From assembly GCA_963971575.1 (NCBI GenBank), contig OZ020622.1:15626879-15690878 (forward strand): a stretch of 64,000 nt of DNA, read 5' to 3'. The translations under genes and the position numbers were made by a program. The notes below the pieces were generated by a model. The model saw nothing but the letters and a program-made list of their open reading frames with translations, did not search any database and had not been told where the DNA came from. Positions within the stretch are counted from its first letter, which is position 1. Each line of letters begins with the position of its first letter. Shown piece after piece: positions 56,447 to 64,000 of the stretch. Origin of the DNA: Liopterus haemorrhoidalis (taxonomy: Eukaryota; Arthropoda; Insecta; Coleoptera; Dytiscidae).

Positions 56447-57288
56447 CGCAGGTAAGTACATTGAAACTAAAACAATAAGCACGCATGGGTGTCATCTATA
56501 TCTGTATATGGATTATAACATGCACATTGTTATTAAAATGAAACAAATTTTGTTTTTATCTTTATTTATTAAAGATATTTTTTTTTATTTTTTAGATGAA
56601 TTGTATAATTATATAGCTTAAATTATATTAAAAATGACAAGATATACATTATTAAGTACTTTAAAAAAATAAAAAGATAAAATTATTTACAAAAAAATGC
56701 AAAAATCGTATACAACAAAAAAGGTAACAAAAAAAAACACATCGTTTAAGATTCACAGATTCCAATATACAGCCTGTATTAAGATATTCTGATGGTGCAA
56801 TTAATAATAATTAAATTTATATAAGTCACAATCTTTTTGTTTCACGTGCAAATTTATAATGCAGATAGTTTTCAAAATTTGCTACCACCACAGATTTATA
56901 ACAATACTTTTATATTAGGTTACCAAATAAATCCAAAGTTTTTCATATTAATATTACTGGCAAGATTCTTCGTAATGATAAATATATAGTGAACATCGTT
57001 CATAACGACATATCGGTTTTTACGACGGAAGTCCCGGCCAGAAATAAAACTTTTTATACGTGAGACTTATCGCTTATACCGACATCGGATATTACGACGA
57101 AAAATGGCTTGAAATTTGGGTAAAATTTCAAGCTCCACCCTTGGGTGCGCCACTGGTCTACATGAACATACAATCACCGCTTTTTGAATAGGCATTCGCC
57201 GGGAATTTTTTGAATTATTAAAGAATTCGCGTAATTTCAATTTAATTATAGACATTTGAGCGCAGAAGTTAAAAAATAACAATCATTT
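56447..57288. other. Intergenic DNA with a pogo-type fragment
   Basis: About 56980-57110 resembles parts of the pogo-like relic at 34455-35097 (TATCGCTTATACCGACATCGG, CGACGGAAGTCCCGG). The remainder is AT-rich with no supported gene. Confidence 0.45.
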
Positions 57289-58077
57289 GTTTAAGCCAGT
57301 GGTTCTTAACCGGGGATGCGGGCACTCCTGGGGTGCGAAAGAGCATTTCTAGGGGTGCAAGAGAAGTTTCTAAATTTTTAATGAAAATTACCGCCTAACC
57401 GCTTATGAGAAACATGCCTTATTGTCTTCTTTCTCACTCCTAAAATTAATTACACCTCCACCAATTGAGTGAATCATTTGATGGATACTTTTCGACGGGA
57501 AATATAGGCAAAATTAATAGATGATCCATTTTTGTTTGACCTAAATTCAATGGACGACAAAGTTTTATTAAAAGATGATCTTATCGCAATACGAGCTAAT
57601 GCACGTATTGAAATAGAATTTGAATAACTGGACTTAGAACAGTTCTAGTGTATGCAGTTAGAACTTTATCCAGAATTGGCAAAAGTAGCATTAGAGACAC
57701 ATTTGCCACCACTTACCTTTGTGAAATAAAATTTTCATCACTTTAGCACATCAAAACAAAAGCCAGAAATCGCTTAAAAGCATCTGATTGATACCTTACG
57801 CGTGTCTCTTTCAAAAAAAAGAGCCTCGTTTTAAAAGGATAATTATGAACAAACAACAAACAACTAGCCATTAAAAATGTAAATATTGTTTTATATGTAA
57901 TAACATAGTATGTATTATAAACGTATTAATTTGTTTATGCAATAAATATATTATCTTGCAATAAATGTCTTTTGCTAAATAAAAATAGAAACACATTTTT
58001 CAAGGGGGTGCGAGAGCTTATTTTCAGATTCAAGGGGGTGCTGACTTTTAAACAGGTTAAGAACCACTGGTTTAAGT
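57289..58077 (+). pseudogene. hAT element with ZBED-like transposase remnant (CAGTGGTTCTTAACC ends)
   Basis: The ends CAGTGGTTCTTAACCGGGG and the inverse of GGTTAAGAACCACTG are flanked by GTTTAAGC and GTTTAAGT (7 of 8 identical). Inside, plus-strand pieces LFDLNSMDDKVLLKDDLIAI, LELYPELAKVALETHLPPL and LIDTLRVSLSKK belong to the hAT C-terminal region. Several stops break it. Confidence 0.75.
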
Positions 58078-58453
58078 AATAACTATTTCGTATCAACTAC
58101 GTATCATAAAAATCTCATTACATACACACACCGGCAAATTTAAAGGAACAGACTGAAAATTGTTTTTTTTTTTTTAATTTTATTATTTTGTAGCCTATAT
58201 CTAGATAGCTTTGAATGCTCTACTAAACCGTAGGGATAGATTGTATCGACGCTAAGAATAACAAAATGCACCATTTAATTTTGCAATGGTCCAATATTAA
58301 TGCAGACACCTTTATTTTGGACGTTTGCCATTGCTGATAGTACTAGGCTAGAATAGTACAATATAATGAGTATTAGTATCAAAAAGATATAATACTTCAA
58401 GAGTAATATAAAAAATTCGGTTTCGGAAACTGCTCAACAATCTGATTCCGTCT

Positions 58454-59300
58454 TCAGCGATCACGAGAAGTGATAAACATTTCAGTTTTCTTCGAGTTTT
58501 TATACCTAGTATTGTAAGAGTGGGAGCAGGTTATAGGTGCGTTGCTATTGGTTGGGTGGTTGGGATCAGGTATGGGTAGGGACGCGACTACCTGCTGAGG
58601 ATTAACGACCGGATTAAGGTTGTTTGTCACATTATTGTGTGGTAATGAGTTGTTTGTTACTGGATTAGTGACTTGAGGATTAAGAGGATTGTTTTGAATA
58701 ATGGAAAGCCAGAGTTGAGGAAATTCTATGCTGGCTTGGCTGACAGCATCTCCAGAGTTTTCGATCAAAGCAGACTCTTTCAATTTTCTCTTGAACTTGT
58801 TTTCCTCATACATTAAGGGTTTAGCATCTTTCCATTGGAAATGGTGTTCATTTTCCCAAGCATGTTCAGCCAGTTTGGAACTGTAAATTTCGCCCTGTTG
58901 AACTTTCTTCTTATGCTCGTTTACCCTAACATGTAGAGGTCTGCAAGTCTCGCCAATATATTGTTTCCCGCACTGGCAGGGAATAGAGTACACACACTTT
59001 TTGTTTAGGACAGATTTGGGTTTTGTACATGATAGGATAGATCTTAAAGTCGAACTCGATTTGAAGGCTACTTGGATATTATGCTTCTTTAGTATCTTAC
59101 CAATTTTCTCAGATACTCCTTTATAATAGGGCATAGAGACATATCTCACTTCGTCAGTTCTAGGTGTGTCATTTTTCTTATGATTGATAGCATCAGTAAT
59201 AATTTTATGACTGTAGCCATTCTCCTGTTTGGTGGAACGGATGTTCTTCAATTCAACTTTAAGAAGCTTTTTAGAAGAACAAATTACTTTGGCTCTTAAA
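58454..59300 (-). pseudogene. Penelope-like element, 3' part with GIY-YIG endonuclease
   Basis: The frame (58454-59251, 265 residues from its first Met) holds the thumb-to-linker region (MPYYKGVSEKIGKIL, KHNIQVAFKSSSTLRSIL) and then a GIY-YIG endonuclease domain with Zn-finger-like Cys: KCVYSIPCQCGKQYIGE, CRPLHVRVNEH, SKLAEHAWENEHHF. It ends with an Asn/Pro-rich linker and a basic tail. The reverse transcriptase palm and fingers are missing because the element is 5'-truncated at about 59300. Downstream, a hammerhead-like core lies at 58420-58457. It is inserted in the Tc1 element. This domain order is characteristic of Penelope-like retroelements. Confidence 0.85.
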
Positions 59301-59551
59301 ATTTAATTTTGCTACTACTGTATCTTTTGGTGGAGGTTCATATGTTGTGGGGTGGAATATGTTTGGGAGCTCGCACAGAGTTAGTAGTGATTGATGGCGG
59401 AGCTTTAACTGCAGTAAGGTACATTAGAGATATTCTTCAAGACCATGTTGTACCTTTTGCCCCATATATCAGAGAAATTTTCACCCTAATGTAGGATAAT
59501 GCGCGCCCACACGTCGCCCACTGTGTAACAGAATTTTTAAATAAAGTGGGT

Positions 59552-59824
59552 ATAACAACCAGGGCCGGCGCAAGGTTCTTTGGCGCCCGTAGGCAAGATT
59601 TATTTGAGCGCCCCTAGGCAGGGTGTAACTAGCTTTTTTCGAGCCCTGTTTAAGAACTTCAAAATTTCAAATGAGGACACAAAAAAAGGTCCTTACTTCT
59701 AACATTACATTTTTACATTTTACTAAACTACTTTTACATTCATTTGGCGCCCTTTTGAGTCTCACGTCAGCGCCCCCCTCGCTGGGGCGCCCTAATTCCC
59801 GCTTCCGCCGGCCCTGATAACAAC
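59552..59824. mobile_element. hAT MITE, 257 bp (CAGGGCCGGCG ends)
   Basis: Perfect 8-bp TSD ATAACAAC at 59552-59559 and 59817-59824. The ends are CAGGGCCGGCGCAAGG and the inverse of CGCCGGCCCTG. GCGCCC repeats lie near both ends. It interrupts the Tc1 transposase remnant; removing it and one TSD copy rejoins GITT with MGW. Confidence 0.9.
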
Positions 59825-60284
59825 AATGGGTTGGCTAGCGTGCTCCCCTGACCTCAACCCGAATGAACATTATTCCAAAAAACATCGTACTAGAAGATTA
59901 TCGGAGAGATATCAATAATATGTACACTACAGGGAAAATAATTAGATGTTTATGTCTGTTCCTTTAAATTTACTGGTGTGTGTATTTCTTGTGAATAAAA
60001 AAATATATAAAATCTTATAATACGCCCGTCTTGTTCGTCCGTCAAAATTTGCGTGTTACTAAAATCTACACGCATTTTCGGCGATGGGTCCGAGTAAAGT
60101 GTACGTTCGTATGGACATAATGCCAAAATATATCTGTACGTAACATCGAACGTACGTTAAGTGAGCGCTGACTGTACTTCGAAGTTGATAAATGCAATAT
60201 TAACGTAAAACTTCATGAAGTATTTGGTTATCTAATATTTTCGGAGACATTTTTTAATACAGGCATAAATATATAGTACGATAA

Positions 60285-61443
60285 AAATTATTTGGTAGTT
60301 TTAATTAGAATTGGCACAATTTAATGACTAAAGTATCATTCACAGCTCATGTTTTAATAGATAGTACGTAATTCATAGTGTTAATGTTAACGCATAAGAA
60401 TGTTAGTTCTACACAAATCCGTATAAGCATTCATAGCTCCAATTTAGTGGATAAGCGTAAGAAAATATTTAACGCATAATGTTAGAAGTTTGTATATCTC
60501 AAACTTTTAACATTAACATTAACATTAAAACACTGACAACTGTCAAAATGAAGGAATATATTATACTTGAAATTCGAATAAGACTTGTGAATGCAGCTTG
60601 TGACATAATTATTAGTAAAAATGTTGAAATTAATATTGAAAAATAGATGTGAAGTGAGAATTTTTACATATTTCAGGATTTCGAAGGTATACAGTGATAC
60701 ATTTCAAAATAGACGAATATATTATACAGGAAATTCTAAAAAGACTTGTGGCTGCAGTTTATAATGTACTAATTAATAAATGTGTTGAATCTAATAAATA
60801 ATTGGTACCCAAGTTAAAGCAGCTATATGTGTGGAATATTTTTTTTTGCGGTAATCAAGTCAAAATGAACAATATTTTGAAAATAATGTACCGTTTGTTA
60901 TTCTATGTACTAAGAGCTTTTCCTTAAAATACTACATGAACTTTTAAAATAAAATATGTATTTTTTCAACAATAAAAAAATTAATCTAACAAAAATTCCT
61001 TTTGAACTATTTTAGTTTGTACAATATTGAGATTTTTTCCAGAATTTTAGACCAACACTTCTGGGAAACAGGGTGGAAACAAAAGCTATCTTTTTTTTGT
61101 GAAATCAAAAAGTTAGGTTAGAGTGAGTAGCTTGAGAAACATTATAGTTATTTTATTTAATAATTAACTTAATAAATATTATTTTGGTTCATTTTAGAAG
61201 TATATTTAATATAAAAACAATATATATATTTAATAACAAGATATTTTTATTATAAATTGTTTAGTAATTTCTATTGCGTGTAGATGGCAGCTAGATCGAT
61301 TTATCTATTAAAACATGAGCTATGAATGGTACTAACGTTTTGTGCTTAGCCACTAACATTATCCATTAACATTATGCACTATGAATTACGTACTATCTAT
61401 TAAAACATGAGCTGTGAATGATACTTAAGTTACCAAATAATTT
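60285..61443. mobile_element. Element with about 180-bp inverted arms (AAATTATTTGGTA ends)
   Basis: The left arm carries AAATTATTTGGTA, GTATCATTCACAGCTCATG, TTTTAATAGATAGTACG and TAATTCATAGTG; the right arm carries the inverse. The right arm repeats part of the motif twice (about 61295-61320 and 61395-61420). The core is AT-rich with no ORF. The preceding 59985-60284 holds nothing recognisable. Confidence 0.65.
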
Positions 61444-61529
61444 GTACATTACTATACCTAATATTACACAAATATAAATATTAGTTAAATACATACAAAA
61501 TCTCACACACATTATTGTTTTTTGCACTG

Positions 61530-62389
<860 letters not shown>

Positions 62390-63310
62390 GATGTAATTTA
62401 TGATACCCTTTTTAGGGTTTTGTAGGTATGACCAAAAAACCCTTATACCGTCATTTTGTCGTCTGTCTGTCTGTTCGGTAAAAATTGTAGCCAAACGGCT
62501 AAACCTAGAGAGTTGAAATTTGGCATGCTTATACAACTCTTTGACCCGCACATAGGAAAAATACTAAAACATCTCAAAAACATACCCCCCTAAAAATATA
62601 AACAAATATGGGCTCATCGAAAACAAAAATATTTTTTTTAAATTCTGAGTAGGGTATCAAATGAAAGCCCTTCGTACGTGGATTAACGATCAAATTTTTA
62701 TTTTTGCAAAATAAATTATTTTGAAGCGATTTTTCCAAAATTGTGCAAAAAAAATTTTTTTCCACACCCTGTAGCCCAGATGGTTTAAACTAAAAATCTA
62801 AAAAAATTCTAAGTAATGTATATTGGTGTGAACCGAAATAGTACAACAGGAATTTTTGATCAGATTATGTTTTCGGAAAATAACTCATTTTTTGTGGTTT
62901 TTGGTTCACAAAGTACAAAAGTTATAACAATGTAAGACACTCACATGCAAAGCGTGCGTAGCGTAATGGGTTAGAGCACTGCTAAAATGAGCTGAAAACG
63001 AAGGGTTTCGAGTTCGAGTACGGAGTGAATTTTATTTTTTCTTTTTTTTTGCATTTTTATTATGTTGAAATTATTTTGTCAAAATTCTAGTTATATTTTG
63101 ACAAATGTTGTATTTAATTTTTAAGAGCGTAAATTTAATAACCAGTCTTATTATATGATTAACAGACGATAAATTATTTTAAAAATATCGTTCATTTTGC
63201 CGTGATTACTACAAAGTAAAATTTGTCCTACACACTCAGCATACCGCCTTCACTTATTATATACGTGCGAAACCCTAAAATGTGTGAATATTCACACTTC
63301 ACATCAATTT
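62390..63310. mobile_element. Relative of the GGGTGACCAGACGT element (copy 3, partial)
   Basis: Reverse orientation to copy 1. Shared blocks: TAGGGTTTTGTAGGTATGAC, GTCTGTCTGTTCGGTAAAAA, GAGTTGAAATTTGGCATGC, CCTGTAGCCCAGATGGTTTA and GATCAGATTATGTTTTCGG. A third, different tRNA-like cassette lies at 62953-63023. No coding sequence. Confidence 0.7.
62953..63023 (+). other. tRNA-like cassette inside transposon copy 3
   Basis: GTGCGTAGCGTAATGGGTTA (box A-like) and TTTCGAGTTCGAGTACGG (box B-like), followed by AATTTTATTTTTTCTTTTT and TTTGCATTTTTATTATG as in the other copies. Its middle part differs from the cassettes of copies 1 and 2. Confidence 0.5.
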
Positions 63311-63581
63311 TTTTATATTGAACGAAATTTACTCAATAAAAGAAACCCTTGCACGGACAAACACAAATAAATATGATTAATATCTGTTCGAAAAATTAAA
63401 CAGACGCAAGGTGTTGGTAACGGGCTTTAAAGGGGCCAATTTTCATCGAATATCAAATAATAAAACACATTAAAATAAGGTACAAGACGTCATACATAAC
63501 GCAGTACGTTCGATTCCCTCAGAATCCTGTCCATGAGTACCCTGTCGTCACCTAAAGCAACCGACAGGTCATAGTACAGGC

Positions 63582-63847
63582 CTAACTGTTGGAAATATTA
63601 ATTATGGCAGTCCCTAATGGTTTATGGCGGGCTAATTCCTTTTAAGTTAAGCCGACATCTGGGGGGTCCATATTTTTTATTAGTTCTTAAGATGTATTAG
63701 AACCGCATTTTAAGAATTCAGTCACTATTCAGATTTTGTATCAGCAACAACTATTCTTTTCACTTTGTTTAATAAACTTTACTAACCTACCAGCTCTCTT
63801 TTATTTTATTCTTGTCTTACACAGAATAACGTAATCCCAACACTAAC
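63582..63847. mobile_element. Solo LTR, 256 bp (TGTTGG...CCAACA)
   Basis: Sequence 63587-63842 starts TGTTGGAAATATTAATTATG and ends AACGTAATCCCAACA. A perfect 5-bp duplication CTAAC lies on both sides (63582-63586 and 63843-63847). TG...CA with 6-bp inverted termini and 5-bp TSD is the signature of an LTR retrotransposon insertion reduced by LTR-LTR recombination. An AATAAA-like signal (TTTAATAAACTTT) lies inside. TGTTGG/CCAACA ends suggest BEL/Pao, but this is not decisive. The preceding 63311-63581 shows nothing recognisable. Confidence 0.75.
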
Positions 63848-63946
63848 CTCTCCCTGACATCCTCGAACTGCACACACTGGGTTAAAATGTTTAACACTCT
63901 TCACCTCGAAGGAGATGTGCATGGGTCCACCAACAGTGGTCTATAG

Positions 63947-64000
63947 CAGGGCTTCTTAAAGTGGTGGGCCACGAAATTAACACTTGTTAATTGTTTTATT
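63947..64000. mobile_element. hAT terminus running off the window
   Basis: Starts CAGGGCTTCTTAAAGTGGTG then GGCCACG, the usual look of a hAT left end (compare CAGTGGTTCTTAACC at 57297). The remainder is outside the window. Confidence 0.5.

Larger units (their letters stand above)
58123..59984 (+). mobile_element. Tc1 element, dead, invaded by a Penelope fragment and a hAT MITE
   Basis: TA-flanked, with ends CACACACCGGCAAATTTAAAG and the inverse of TTTAAATTTACTGGTGTGTG. Transposase remnants on the plus strand: GGICLGARTELVVIDGGAL and IRDILQDHVVPFAPYIREIF, then TAG where the family has the Gln of QDNARPH, then DNARPHVAHCVTEFLNKVGI. After the hAT MITE the reading resumes with MGWLACSPDLNPNEH; the Asn before EH replaces Ile. 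The first half is deleted or replaced by the retroelement. Same family as 36516-36973. Confidence 0.85.

Overview
The window looks like AT-rich nuclear DNA from an arthropod, most likely an insect. Genes are split by introns with GT-AG (once GC-AG) borders, a TATA-type promoter is visible, and transposons fill introns and intergenic space (piggyBac, hAT, Tc1/mariner/rosa/pogo, Harbinger-like, P/THAP-like, Jockey-like and RTE-like LINEs, Penelope, tRNA-derived SINEs, one solo LTR). I see no sign of bacterial or organellar organisation. The insect order cannot be fixed from the sequence alone.

Five host genes are supported. (1) A small plus-strand gene has a TATA promoter near 9970, a non-coding first exon and a 57-residue Asn/Pro/Gly-rich protein at 13348-13521; its promoter carries kappaB-like and GATA-like motifs. 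(2) A complete five-exon ISCA1 gene (Fe-S cluster assembly) lies at 15397-16559 (+). (3) A four-exon minus-strand gene (28683 down to 17001) encodes a 979-residue coiled-coil protein, tentatively an Ana2/STIL-like centriole duplication factor. (4) A complete five-exon MOB1/mats Hippo-pathway gene lies at 29134-38223 (+), head to head with gene 3 across about 450 bp. (5) The terminal exon of ZC4H2 lies at 61530-61662 (-); its other exons are outside the window.

The rest is mostly mobile DNA. At 1-5100 lie the 5' end of a broken piggyBac and a 3.8 kb element with long inverted arms. At 5871-9746 five elements are nested inside one another, and each level can be read from its own target-site duplication (TSD). 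Introns of the small gene, the Ana2/STIL-like gene and mats hold further nests, including an RTE-like LINE split by a hAT element and a transposase gene split by a 406-bp MITE. From 39 to 61 kb there are MITEs, hAT remnants, a foldback element around a 23-bp minisatellite, an apparently intact DD41D (rosa-type) mariner at 52455-53767, a 5'-truncated Jockey-like LINE, and a Tc1 copy invaded by a Penelope fragment and a hAT MITE.

The most unusual observations are: the five-level nest; one transposon family whose three copies each carry a different tRNA-like (box A/box B) cassette at the same internal position; the duplicated kappaB-type promoter segment pushed 4 kb apart by the nest; hammerhead-like cores in two Penelope-type fragments; and the intact mariner.
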